Source: Polyangiaceae bacterium (GTDB lineage: Bacteria; Myxococcota_A; Polyangia; Polyangiales; Polyangiaceae). Taken from it: a stretch of DNA of 64,000 nt. The notes under the pieces are model-generated. The model did not search any database and had not been told where the DNA came from. It saw only the letters and a list, made by a program, of their open reading frames with translations. The stretch is taken from NCBI GenBank assembly GCA_029941785.1, contig JAPYTK010000005.1, positions 1 through 64,000 of the forward strand, written 5' to 3'. This document shows positions 52,024-60,771 of this stretch, piece by piece; position 1 is the first letter of the stretch, and each line of letters starts with the position of its first letter. A program made the position numbers and the translations under genes.

Positions 52024-54179
52024 GTCGGAGATCTACGACGGGCCCTCGCGTGAACGTGCACCGGTACTCCGTTCAGAGCCGCGGTGCCGGTAAGCTGATC
52101 GTAGAGGCGCTCATCGGTGACGTCGTTGATGCTGACGCCCGCATGTTTGGAGGCCACCGACAGCTTGGTCCCCACCCGGTCGTGACCGAATCCGTGCGGC
52201 AGGCTGACGACGCCAGGCATGACGTGCTCGGTCACGTGAAGCGGCGCCTCAACCTGACCGGTTCGAGACTCGATGACCACTCGGGTGCCGTGCTCGAGTC
52301 CCCGAGCCGCGGCGTCATCCGGGTGCATCAACAGGGTGCAGCGGTCGCGTCCTTTGACCATGGTGAGGCTGTTGTGGAGCCACGAATTGTTATTGCGCAG
52401 CTGGCGGCGCCCGATGAGAAGCAAGCCGTTGTCACGGGCGCGGTCGAGTTCGGCCACCAGCCGCTTCATGTCGACCGTGATTCGGGGTGGCGTGAGTAAA
52501 ATACGACGCTTCTCGTTGTAGAGCCGATCCGGCAGACATGGAGTGAGTGCTCCCAAGTCGATACCCGAGGGGTGTTCGCGAAGTTTCGCGAGGCTCAGGC
52601 CTCCGCGACCGGTACCGTAGGCGCCTGCCCGCAGGGCCAAGTCGAGTGTTCGCTCCACGCCCATGGCGACGGCGGCGCGGCCGGCCAGCCGAGATCCGAG
52701 CGCGACAAGTCCACGGTCCCGCGTGGCGACGATGCGGTCACTGAGAGCCATGAGGATCTGGAAATCGCTCTTGCTTGCAGCTGGAGCTTCGAACAGCGGT
52801 GGCGTGTACTTTGCGGTGTTCCGGATCGCGAAGACGTGAAAGGCAAGATCGTAATGGCTCCGCTCGAGCGTCGAGGTGGGAGGCAGGATGTAGTGCGCAT
52901 GTCGCGAGGTCTCGTTCCGATACAAGTCTACGCTCACCATCAGGTCGAGATTCTCGAGGGCGGTGTCGAGACGCCTGCCGTTTGGTACGGAAAGAACGGG
53001 GTTTCCTGCGAGGCTGATGAGTCCGCGGATCTGGTTCTCGCCGGGCGTTTCGATCTCCTCCGCGAGGGTGATCGCAGGGTACTCGCCACCGAACTCGGGC
53101 AGACCGCTGACTCGGCTATGGCCCTTCGCAAAGTGACCTTTTTGTCCGATGAGGCCTCCGAGAGCGACCAGATCGATGGCCGGTTTGGTGAACATCATCC
53201 CACCCACCTGATCGACGCAGCCGAGCAGCACATCGAGAGCGTAGATGAGCCAGCCATTGAGTCCGCCGAAGCGCTGGGTGCACACTCCGACGCGACCGTA
53301 AACGCAGGGCCGGTCGGCCGCGGCGAGCTCGCGAGCGATTCGGCGGATGGTCGCCGTTTCGATACCCGTTGCCGCGGCGACCGCCTCAGGGGTGAAAGGC
53401 TCGACCAGCGATCGTAGTTCGTCGAAACCGTCGGTAAAGGCCCGCAGCCGACCCGGCTTCGCCAGCTTTTCGGCGTAAAGGACATGGATGAGGGCCGCGA
53501 GCAACAAGCCGTCGCTGCCAGGGCGAATGAAGAGGTGTTCGTCGGCGGCCGCGGCCGTCTCCGTTCGTCTCGGATCGATGACGACATACTTGCCACCACG
53601 TCGCTGTAGTTCGCGCAGCCGACGTTTCATTCCCGGTGCGCTCATGATGCTCCCGTTGGAGACGAGCGGGTTCGCCCCGAGGATCAGGAGATGAGAGCAG
53701 TGATCGATGTCAGGTACAGGCATCAACAGCTGGTGGCCGAACATCTCGAGTGCGGCGAGCATGTGCGGCAATTGGTCGACGCTCGTCGCGCTGAAGCGAT
53801 TTCGAGTGCCCAAGGTCTGGAACAGGGTGACCCCTGCGAGCATCGCGCCGGTGTTGTGGACGGTCGGGTTGCCCGCATACACGGCCATGGCGTCCGTGCC
53901 GTGGCGTTTCTGGATTTGGGCGATACGCTCCGCGATGTCGTCGAGCGCTTCGTCCCAGCTGACGTCCTGCCATCGGTCCCCAACTCGTTTTTGGGGCGTG
54001 CGGAGACGATCGGGATCCTCGTGTAAGTCCTTGAGCGCCACGGCCTTCGGGCAGATGTACCCTCGGCTCAAGGGATCGTCCTCGTCGCCACGAATCGACG
54101 ACACGCGATGGCCGTCGTGCTCGATGAGCAGGCCGCACATGGCCTCGCATAGATTGCAGGTTCGGTGATGGAGCGCCAC
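52020..54179 (-). CDS. Molybdopterin-dependent oxidoreductase (FDH/nitrate-reductase-like)
   Basis: A 719-residue enzyme. The N-terminus binds a 4Fe-4S cluster (C8xxC11xxxC15, C43 in GYICPKA), followed by bis-MGD-binding segments GAMLAGVTLFQTLGT, LLILGANPLVSN, GMKRRLRELQRRGGKYVVIDPR, a central domain, and the C-terminal MopB domain with VVSLPHGFGHDR and SINDVTDERLYDQLTG. It has no twin-Arg signal, so it is probably cytoplasmic. The ligand position after the PTVHN stretch holds no Cys or Ser typical of FdhF or NapA; substrate unknown. GTG 54179. No chaperone gene of the FdhD kind adjoins. Confidence 0.85.
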   Translation of the reverse strand: MALHHRTCNLCEAMCGLLIEHDGHRVSSIRGDEDDPLSRGYICPKAVALKDLHEDPDRLRTPQKRVGDRWQDVSWDEALDDIAERIAQIQKRHGTDAMAVYAGNPTVHNTGAMLAGVTLFQTLGTRNRFSATSVDQLPHMLAALEMFGHQLLMPVPDIDHCSHLLILGANPLVSNGSIMSAPGMKRRLRELQRRGGKYVVIDPRRTETAAAADEHLFIRPGSDGLLLAALIHVLYAEKLAKPGRLRAFTDGFDELRSLVEPFTPEAVAAATGIETATIRRIARELAAADRPCVYGRVGVCTQRFGGLNGWLIYALDVLLGCVDQVGGMMFTKPAIDLVALGGLIGQKGHFAKGHSRVSGLPEFGGEYPAITLAEEIETPGENQIRGLISLAGNPVLSVPNGRRLDTALENLDLMVSVDLYRNETSRHAHYILPPTSTLERSHYDLAFHVFAIRNTAKYTPPLFEAPAASKSDFQILMALSDRIVATRDRGLVALGSRLAGRAAVAMGVERTLDLALRAGAYGTGRGGLSLAKLREHPSGIDLGALTPCLPDRLYNEKRRILLTPPRITVDMKRLVAELDRARDNGLLLIGRRQLRNNNSWLHNSLTMVKGRDRCTLLMHPDDAAARGLEHGTRVVIESRTGQVEAPLHVTEHVMPGVVSLPHGFGHDRVGTKLSVASKHAGVSINDVTDERLYDQLTGTAALNGVPVHVHARARRRSPT

Positions 54180-54339
54180 GCGCTGCAGACACTACGATCC
54201 GGATGGGGTGCTGTACACCTCTCCGATCGTCTTGCGCGCCCCCAGCAACGATGACAAGAGTGTGGTCAGAGTCATCGCGCGGTCCGCCGCCCTCCGTAGT
54301 AAACGGCAGCCCCTTGCCCTCGGCTCTCCCATCTGACCC

Positions 54340-55296
54340 ATGGAACGCCTCGACATCGACGAGTACGACGACGTTTATCGTTTGGAGTGCGCCGGTAACG
54401 TTGCATTTATCTCCCTCCACGCGGTGTTGTCGGGACGCTGTTTTGGCGGCACCCGTTTCGCCAGTTATCCGACCGAGCGTGAGGCGCTCGACGATGCCCT
54501 CGCGCTCTCGAGGGCGATGAGCCGCAAGGTTGTGATGAGTGGCGTCAAGGGGGGGGGAGGAAAAACGGTCATCATGGATTGTGATGGCGAGCGCCCCGAG
54601 ACTATCCGGCAGGTGGGCGCGTTCATCGAGACGCTCGGGGGCCGTTACCACACCGGAGGTGATCTCGGTTTTGGATCCGAGGATATCGCGGTCCTTCGAG
54701 CGGCCACGCAATACGTGGCCGCTGGCGATCTCGAGGGGCCAACCGCCGATACCGTCGTGGCGTGCATGAAGGTTGCGGGTGAAGTCGAGCGCGTTGCGAT
54801 CCAAGGCATGGGTGGGATCGGAGCGGCCGTGGCCCGCGCCTTGATCGAAGAGGGGGTGCATGTGACGGCCTGCGATGTGCGCGCGGTATCGTGGCTGGAC
54901 GGTGTCGAAGTTGTCGAGGTCGATGAAATTTACGATGTCCCCTGTGATGTGTTCGTGCCGTGCGCCATCGGTGGCGTGTTGAACGAGGATACGATTCCAC
55001 GCCTTCGGTGCCGCTTGGTGTGTGGTGGTGCCAACAACCCATTCATGACCGTCGACGATCCCGAGCACCTTCGGGCGCGGGGCATCGATGTCGTTCCTGA
55101 CATCGTCGCAAACTGCGGCGCGACGATTGTTGGGGCCTCCCAGGTTCTAGGCGAGGCGGAGTTCATTGCCGAGCGGATGGCTGCTGTTCCCGAGTTGGCC
55201 CGTACGATCCTCGATCGCGCCCGCAAGATGAAACGATCGGCCCATGCGGTCGCCATCGAAATGGCCGACGCCAAGATCGCCGCCGCGCGCTCCTGA
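54340..55296 (+). CDS. Leu/Val-dehydrogenase-like enzyme
   Basis: A 318-residue member of the Glu/Leu/Phe/Val dehydrogenase family. Substrate and catalytic residues are kept: GGTRF, SGVKGGGGKTVIM with the Lys pair around it, YHTGGDLGFGSEDI with the catalytic Asp region, IQGMGGIGAAVARAL for NAD and GGANNPF. It is about 40 residues shorter than typical LeuDH. It probably deaminates a branched-chain or related amino acid to its oxo acid and ammonia, or has lost activity. ATG 54340. It diverges from the molybdopterin gene, with 160 featureless bases between. Confidence 0.82.
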   Translation: MERLDIDEYDDVYRLECAGNVAFISLHAVLSGRCFGGTRFASYPTEREALDDALALSRAMSRKVVMSGVKGGGGKTVIMDCDGERPETIRQVGAFIETLGGRYHTGGDLGFGSEDIAVLRAATQYVAAGDLEGPTADTVVACMKVAGEVERVAIQGMGGIGAAVARALIEEGVHVTACDVRAVSWLDGVEVVEVDEIYDVPCDVFVPCAIGGVLNEDTIPRLRCRLVCGGANNPFMTVDDPEHLRARGIDVVPDIVANCGATIVGASQVLGEAEFIAERMAAVPELARTILDRARKMKRSAHAVAIEMADAKIAAARS

Positions 55297-55359
55297 CGAT
55301 TGGCAATTTCCGAGCGTGGGCGACGATTTTGACCGCATTGGAAGCCGGCACCCTGAACC

Positions 55360-55388
55360 TTGACCGACGTTTCGCGCCCAACTAGCTT
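55360..55388 (+). promoter_or_regulatory. Possible promoter for the repeat lipoprotein
   Basis: TTGACC (55360-55365), 17 bases, TAGCTT (55383-55388). The -35 is good and the -10 weak. The start would be near 55395, some 70 bases before ATG 55464. Confidence 0.3.
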
Positions 55389-55463
55389 CTGCCCGCTCCC
55401 GGTAGGCGGTTTGGCTGCGGCGTGAGCGCTTCTTACTTAAGTTCTCTTACCATCGAGGTTCCG

Positions 55464-57812
55464 ATGTTCCATCCTCGTTTCGCACGATTGAGTTCGTGGT
55501 GCGGAGGCGCGCTCGTCTGCGCGGCTTCCCTGTTCGCGGCTTGTTCTTCCAACCCTTCGAAGCCCGCTCCTCCGTCTGACGATGGCGGCGGTGGGATCGG
55601 AGGGAGCGACCCGACTCCCGATCCTTGGTCGGAGAGGCGGGATTGGACGCCGACCGAGCTCGTCGATTGTCCGGTGCAGGTTGCTGCGGATGATGCCTTG
55701 GGTGTGCTCCTGTCGAAACTCTCGCTCGATTTCAACGTGGGCATTTCGCAGTCCTACTATTCGCTCTTTGGTTTCGACGAAGCAAAGGACCCATCGCGGC
55801 TTCCGTATTTTCATGCCCTGCAAGAGGACATCACCCGCATTCCTTGTACCGCGGGCAACTTCGCTCTGCGCGCGGATGAAGCGATCTCCTCGAGTCATCC
55901 CCTCGCGACGCAGATCGCCGACGCGGCGGCGGGCCTAGGCTTCACGGTGCAAGCCGGAGGGCCCTGGCCAGTGCTCGATGCGGATACCCCATTGTTCTCG
56001 ACTATCGAACAGCTATTCGAGCAGAGCGCAATGAGTTGGGACGCGGAGGCGAGCAAGCTGGCCCTGTCTCCCTTGCCGCTGACCTTGCGGGTCGCGGTCG
56101 CCAAATGGCTCGTGGCGGCAGCTGAGGCGGCGCGCATCCGGGATGAGGCGATCGCGGGCATGCTGCAAGGGGCGAGCATGGATCTCGCCTACGACCGCGC
56201 GCGCTACACGCAAATCACAGGACCGCAGGCGGGCCTCGATCCGGACGATCCGAACGACCTGTCCCTGCTTGCCCCCGATCCCCTGCTAGCCGGCAAACTG
56301 TACACTGGCGCCGTGCGGTTGGCACAAGCGCTGGATGAGACGGATCTCCCCGCTCTGCTCAGCGAACTTCCCGGCGGGCCGCTTGAGGTATTTCTTCCCA
56401 CGCCGCTAGGGGCGATCCTCATTCGGGGGATACAGGACGATGTCTACGATCCAAGTCAAGACGCCCGGCTGACCGAACCGCTGTTGATCGTCTTGGATCT
56501 CGGCGGCGCCGACACGTATCGGATCCCCGCCGGAGCGAATACCTCGGCGTCACATAGCGTGGCCCTCCACGTCGATCTCGGGGGCAATGATCTGTACGCC
56601 TACGTCGAGAAACCGCACGCCAAAGACTTGCCGGGACTCCTGCCCGCTGACGACGGAGGGCGCTTCGCCGGCAATGACGATTATGGCCCGATCTCTTTCA
56701 GTCCTCACGCGCGCCAAGGTGCGGGGGTGATGGGTTATGGGTTTCTGATCGATCATGGTGGCAGTGACGACACCTACCGATCGCTACGCTTCAGCCAGGG
56801 ATTTGGGAGCCTCGGCGTCGGCGTGCTGTCGGATGATGGCGGGACGGATAGCTACACCTGTGAGTCGGGTTGCCAGGCTGCGGCGGTCGCCGGGATCGCG
56901 ATCCTCAACGACGGCGGAGGAAACGATCGCTATCGGTCCTTTCAAGCATCTCAGTCTTTCGCTGGCGTGTCCGGATTTAGTTATCTGTACGATCGGGGGG
57001 GCGACGATGAGTATGAACTCGTGCCCCGCGAGCCGTTCATGTTTTCCTGGTTTGGTGGATACCCGAACAACTTGAGCAAGGGCCAGGCCGCGGCGACGGG
57101 TTGGAGGCGTGATGGGCTCACACTTGGCGGCGGGGTGGCCGTGCTGCGAGACTACGCTGGGCACGACAGTTATCGCGCGGCCGTGATGGCCCAGGGAAAT
57201 GGCTATTGGTTTGGTTTCGGTGTGCTCGCGGACGGTCAAGGGGACGATCAGTATGATCTCGTCGCTTACGGCCAAGGGGGCACTCAGCATTTTGCTTTGG
57301 CTGCGTTTCTCGAGGGCGGCGGAGACGACAAGTACAACGCTCGAATCAAGGATGAGATCGAAACCCCCCGCAACGCACTGGGCGGTGCGCACGATTTCTC
57401 GGTCTCCTTTTTCGTCGAGGCTGGTGGCAACGACGTGTACTACGCCCCTGACATCGCGATTGGCGCGAGCAAATGTCACGGTCTTGGCGTATTCGTCGAG
57501 CGAAGTGGTGACGACGCCTACCACGTGTCCAAAGACGGAGCGATCGGCTGGGCGACCGACTTCGATTGGCAGGTAGGCGATTGCGGGGACGCGACCGATT
57601 GGCCTTCCTATGGGTTCTTCGTCGATTTGGACGGAAGCGACACCTACGACAAACCGGATGCCGCGGCCTATGGCGACGGCAAGACCTGGCTGACCGATGA
57701 TCCGACGGACGACACGGCCTTGGAACTATCGGGAGGAATCGATACCGAGCACGGGGTGAGCTTTGCGCGTGCCTATGGCGAACGTTGGCGCGCTGCCCAG
57801 GCGTCTCCCTGA
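55464..57812 (+). CDS. Lipoprotein with twelve D-x-G-G-x-D-x-Y repeats
   Basis: A 782-residue predicted lipoprotein; lipobox FAAC, then a Pro/Gly linker. Residues about 40-330 are mainly helical and not recognised. Residues about 345-730 carry twelve copies of a core DxGGxDxY: for example DLGGADTY, DLGGNDLY, DDGGTDSY, DRGGDDEY, EGGGDDKY, EAGGNDVY and DLDGSDTY, spaced 25 to 45 residues with GFG/GVG strands between. The Asp-rich turns resemble RTX Ca2+ loops but the spacing differs. A Ca-binding beta-solenoid is a reasonable guess. ATG 55464 has GAGG upstream. No partner gene is evident. Confidence 0.7.
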   Translation: MFHPRFARLSSWCGGALVCAASLFAACSSNPSKPAPPSDDGGGGIGGSDPTPDPWSERRDWTPTELVDCPVQVAADDALGVLLSKLSLDFNVGISQSYYSLFGFDEAKDPSRLPYFHALQEDITRIPCTAGNFALRADEAISSSHPLATQIADAAAGLGFTVQAGGPWPVLDADTPLFSTIEQLFEQSAMSWDAEASKLALSPLPLTLRVAVAKWLVAAAEAARIRDEAIAGMLQGASMDLAYDRARYTQITGPQAGLDPDDPNDLSLLAPDPLLAGKLYTGAVRLAQALDETDLPALLSELPGGPLEVFLPTPLGAILIRGIQDDVYDPSQDARLTEPLLIVLDLGGADTYRIPAGANTSASHSVALHVDLGGNDLYAYVEKPHAKDLPGLLPADDGGRFAGNDDYGPISFSPHARQGAGVMGYGFLIDHGGSDDTYRSLRFSQGFGSLGVGVLSDDGGTDSYTCESGCQAAAVAGIAILNDGGGNDRYRSFQASQSFAGVSGFSYLYDRGGDDEYELVPREPFMFSWFGGYPNNLSKGQAAATGWRRDGLTLGGGVAVLRDYAGHDSYRAAVMAQGNGYWFGFGVLADGQGDDQYDLVAYGQGGTQHFALAAFLEGGGDDKYNARIKDEIETPRNALGGAHDFSVSFFVEAGGNDVYYAPDIAIGASKCHGLGVFVERSGDDAYHVSKDGAIGWATDFDWQVGDCGDATDWPSYGFFVDLDGSDTYDKPDAAAYGDGKTWLTDDPTDDTALELSGGIDTEHGVSFARAYGERWRAAQASP

Positions 57813-57846
57813 TCACTGAACAGTCTGCAAGATCGCCGCCGGGCTA

Positions 57847-58833
57847 TCACTTTAGCTCGAGGACCTTGCCCATGCGGTTGATCTCCGCAACGAACTTCTG
57901 TCCCTTCTTGTAGCGCTTGGCTTTGCCTGCTGGATCACTGGCTTTGCTGAGGTCCACATCGTAGCTGTGGCTCGTGCCCTCGGCTGTCTTGACGGTGACG
58001 ACCAATACGCTCGTGCGCTTTCCCACCCGTTTCTTCTTCGAAGCTTGGAATTCCAGATCGGCAGGCTCGGCGCCGTCTTTGGCATCGCTTCGCATCTGTT
58101 TGCCTTGGATCCAGCGGATGACCTCATAGCTGACCCAGTGGTCTTTGACCTTCTTGTCGACCATGTTGGGCCGCTTTTCATACACGTCCTCGAACATACC
58201 GTTGCCGAGATCCTTCTTACCGACCTTGACCTTCTTGGTGCCGTCCTGCACCCGCTTGAGGCGTTTCTTTTTCTTCTTCTTGATGATCTTCGCGTCGCTT
58301 GGAACCTGATCGGCCCAGGCTTCCTTCTTCTCGATCGTCCGCTTCTCGACTTGGAGGGTCTTCGTCCAGGTCGATCCGGTCACCGTGACCTTGGCGTCGG
58401 TCGTCCGCATGAAGAAGAACCACACCAGGCCTCCGATCACGGCCAGTACAGCGAGGACGACGAGCAGTCCCCCCTTGCCTCCCGACTCGCTCGGCGCGGT
58501 CCCGGCCGGTCCAGGTGCTGCTTCGGAATCGGCGGGCGCATCCATGATCACCCGTTGCTCGCGGCTCTTGCTGCCGTCTGGGCCGGCACCACAAGTCTGG
58601 CACTCGACCTTGCCAGCCTTGTTGTCCACGCCGCAGTATTGGCAATTCCAGTCGGCTCCGAGACGTGCTTGGCGGACGAGCTCAGGATCCTCGACGACGG
58701 CGGCGTCGTCATCCGTATAAAACTCGATATCGTCTTCGCGCGGTTGCCCACAAGTCGGGCACTCCGCATCAGGCCCATCGATGCGTTTGTGCTTGCAGCT
58801 CGGACAGTCCCAGTACCCCATTCGGATCGCCAT
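57847..58833 (-). CDS. Double zinc-ribbon membrane protein
   Basis: A 328-residue protein with two N-terminal zinc ribbons (CPSCKHKR...CPTCGQ and CQYCGVDNKAGKVECQTCGAG), a linker with EAAPGPAGTAPSES, one membrane helix (GGLLVVLAVLAVIGGLVWFFF) and a C-terminal beta-rich domain containing a Lys-rich stretch (IIKKKKKKRLKRVQDG). The ribbons resemble RanBP2 or double-ribbon modules of bacterial membrane proteins that bind proteins or nucleic acid. ATG 58833 is chosen; MGYW at 58821 is another option. No family is established for the whole. Confidence 0.68.
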   Translation of the reverse strand: MAIRMGYWDCPSCKHKRIDGPDAECPTCGQPREDDIEFYTDDDAAVVEDPELVRQARLGADWNCQYCGVDNKAGKVECQTCGAGPDGSKSREQRVIMDAPADSEAAPGPAGTAPSESGGKGGLLVVLAVLAVIGGLVWFFFMRTTDAKVTVTGSTWTKTLQVEKRTIEKKEAWADQVPSDAKIIKKKKKKRLKRVQDGTKKVKVGKKDLGNGMFEDVYEKRPNMVDKKVKDHWVSYEVIRWIQGKQMRSDAKDGAEPADLEFQASKKKRVGKRTSVLVVTVKTAEGTSHSYDVDLSKASDPAGKAKRYKKGQKFVAEINRMGKVLELK

Positions 58834-58922
58834 AGCCGCCCACATTAGCAGAAGTGCCTCGTCGGGACACCGGTGTTGAAGGCCTGCGTGCTCGCGACCC
58901 CGCGATCGATTACTATCGGGCC

Positions 58923-60491
58923 ATGAACATTTGTCGGGGGATCTCTGTTTCGTCGATCGTATTGAGTGCGCTGGTCTCTTCGCCGACGTGGGCGGCGGAC
59001 GTGCCGGCGGATCCGAGCGACTACAAAGCGAAATTCGACAGCCTGCAGCCTGGTGACGTCCTGGTGCTCGGGGCAGGGGATTATACCGAGGGTCTGCGCA
59101 TCGAAGATGTGGCGGGGCAGTCAGGTGCGCCGATCACGATCCGCGGACCGAGCACGGGATCGCCCGCTCGTTTTGTGGGGCGTTCGTGCTGCAACACCAT
59201 CGATCTGCGCAACGCGGCCTACGTGACCATCGAGAACATCGTATTCGACGGCAACGGAGAGGCGGTTGACGCCATCAAGGCCGGCGGCGGCGCGAGTGAT
59301 TGGACCCACCACATCACCATCGAGGGCTGCCGATTTGAGAACCACGACGCGGGGCAGACCAGTCAACAGGTCGTGGCCATCAGCACCAAGATCGTCTCTT
59401 GGGACTGGCTCGTTCGGGGCAACGTCATCGATGGTGCGGGCACCGGGGCCTACTTTGGCAATTCAGATGGCAGCGGGGCTTTCATTGGCGGTGTCATCGA
59501 GGGAAATCTGTTTGCGGACACGCTCGGTTACAACATGCAGGTCAAACACCAGAATGCGCGCGAGTCCGTCCCTGGCGTTCCGACCGAAAAGCGCGTCACG
59601 GTCATTCGGCACAACGTCTTCATCAAGAAGGACAACCCGAGCCCTAGTGGCGGTCGACCCAATTTATTGGTGAGCGGATTTCCCGACAGCGGTCCGGGAA
59701 GCGATGACCACGTGGAGATCTACGGCAACTTCTTTTATCACAACGACGAAGACTCACTCTTTCAGGCCAGCGGGCGCGTTCATCTTCACGACAACATTTT
59801 CGTGGATAGCAGCGGATCGGCCGTTCGATTCGTCAATCACCAAGGCAAAACTGTCATCGATGCTCTCGTGTATAGCAACACGATTTACGATACCGGGCGG
59901 GGGGTCAATTTCGCGGACGCGCCCAGCGGCACGAGCGTGGTCATGGGCAATGCCATCTTCTCGGATCAGCCCCTCAGTGGCGTGAGCGGAGAGAGCGACA
60001 ACATCACCGACTCGGTGGGGGCAGCGCAGACCTACGTGAACAACCCGAGCACGGTCCTGGGCGAGATGGATTTCTATCCGCTTGGGCCCTCGCTCGTTGG
60101 TACGGCCTTCGAGACGAGCGCTATCAGCGGCGATCTGGATTACGACCGCGATTTCAACGGCGATGCCAAGGACTTTTCCTACCGAGGCGCGTACCACGGC
60201 TCGGGCAGCAATCCCGGGTGGGCGCTGGATGCCACGCTCAAGTCCTTGCCGGATGGTTCGACTTCGTCTTCGAGCGGGCCGAGCGGCTCGGGGGCTGGCG
60301 GGAGCGGAACGGGTAGCGCGACGGGCGGCGCATCGACGGGCGCAGCGGGTGGTGCTGCGGGATCTGACGACGAGGCAGGCTGTGATTGTGGTTTGGCGCC
60401 GGGCCGCGGAGGTCCGGGACATTCCCATTGGCTGGGCCTCTTACTCGCGAGCGTCGTGGGCTTCAGGCGTCGCTACGGCGACGCGCACTGA
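58923..60491 (+). CDS. Parallel beta-helix protein with MYXO-CTERM tail
   Basis: A 522-residue exported protein. Signal MNICRGISVSSIVLSALVSS, cleavage likely after WAA. The right-handed beta-helix of a pectate-lyase type is seen in repeats such as ITIEGCRFENHDAGQ, VRGNVIDGAGTGAYF, VIEGNLFADT, IRHNVFIKKD, IYGNFFYHND and LHDNIFVDSSGSAVRFV. A Ser/Gly linker (GAGGSGTGSATGGASTGAAGG) ends in AGCDCGL, a hydrophobic stretch and FRRRYGD, the MYXO-CTERM form. It may bind or cut polysaccharide on the cell surface; no catalytic Asp set is identified. ATG 58923. Confidence 0.8.
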   Translation: MNICRGISVSSIVLSALVSSPTWAADVPADPSDYKAKFDSLQPGDVLVLGAGDYTEGLRIEDVAGQSGAPITIRGPSTGSPARFVGRSCCNTIDLRNAAYVTIENIVFDGNGEAVDAIKAGGGASDWTHHITIEGCRFENHDAGQTSQQVVAISTKIVSWDWLVRGNVIDGAGTGAYFGNSDGSGAFIGGVIEGNLFADTLGYNMQVKHQNARESVPGVPTEKRVTVIRHNVFIKKDNPSPSGGRPNLLVSGFPDSGPGSDDHVEIYGNFFYHNDEDSLFQASGRVHLHDNIFVDSSGSAVRFVNHQGKTVIDALVYSNTIYDTGRGVNFADAPSGTSVVMGNAIFSDQPLSGVSGESDNITDSVGAAQTYVNNPSTVLGEMDFYPLGPSLVGTAFETSAISGDLDYDRDFNGDAKDFSYRGAYHGSGSNPGWALDATLKSLPDGSTSSSSGPSGSGAGGSGTGSATGGASTGAAGGAAGSDDEAGCDCGLAPGRGGPGHSHWLGLLLASVVGFRRRYGDAH

Positions 60492-60652
60492 ACGTAGATC
60501 CACAGATAGCGGTTGTTGCCCGTGCCAATGTTCTGGCCGAAGCCGTTCTGCGCTTCCATGGGGCATATATTGTTGACCGTGATGTTGGTGGCCGATTCGT
60601 TGCAGCCGTCGCCGCCGTTCCACCAGCTCCCGCTTTGCCGCATTCGCCGCAT
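60473..60652 (-). pseudogene. Short gene fragment with protein-like 3' end
   Basis: From 60473 to about 60640 the minus strand reads a protein-like stretch, including SWWNGGDGCNE, NNICPMEAQNGFGQNIGTG and NNRYLWIYVQCASP, ending at TAG 60473. The third codon positions are strongly GC in this stretch but not further upstream, so it looks like the 3' end of a gene that lost its 5' part, or a 59-residue protein from ATG 60652. There is no signal peptide or ribosome-binding site. It overlaps the end of the beta-helix gene by 19 bases. The rest of the gap to 60771 is empty. Function is unknown. Confidence 0.4.
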
Positions 60653-60771
60653 GAAAGCGCGCGCGAGGCGAGTCGTAGAGTCATCATTAACGCCAGCGTA
60701 CCTTAAGGTCGTTCGCGGCGACTACTGCTCGCCCAACCGAGCATCCGTGGATCAACCGAGCGCAACGGCGG

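Noticed and set aside
53710-55068. 452-codon minus-strand frame across two genes
   Set aside because: It overlaps the molybdopterin enzyme and the dehydrogenase, both with clear motifs.
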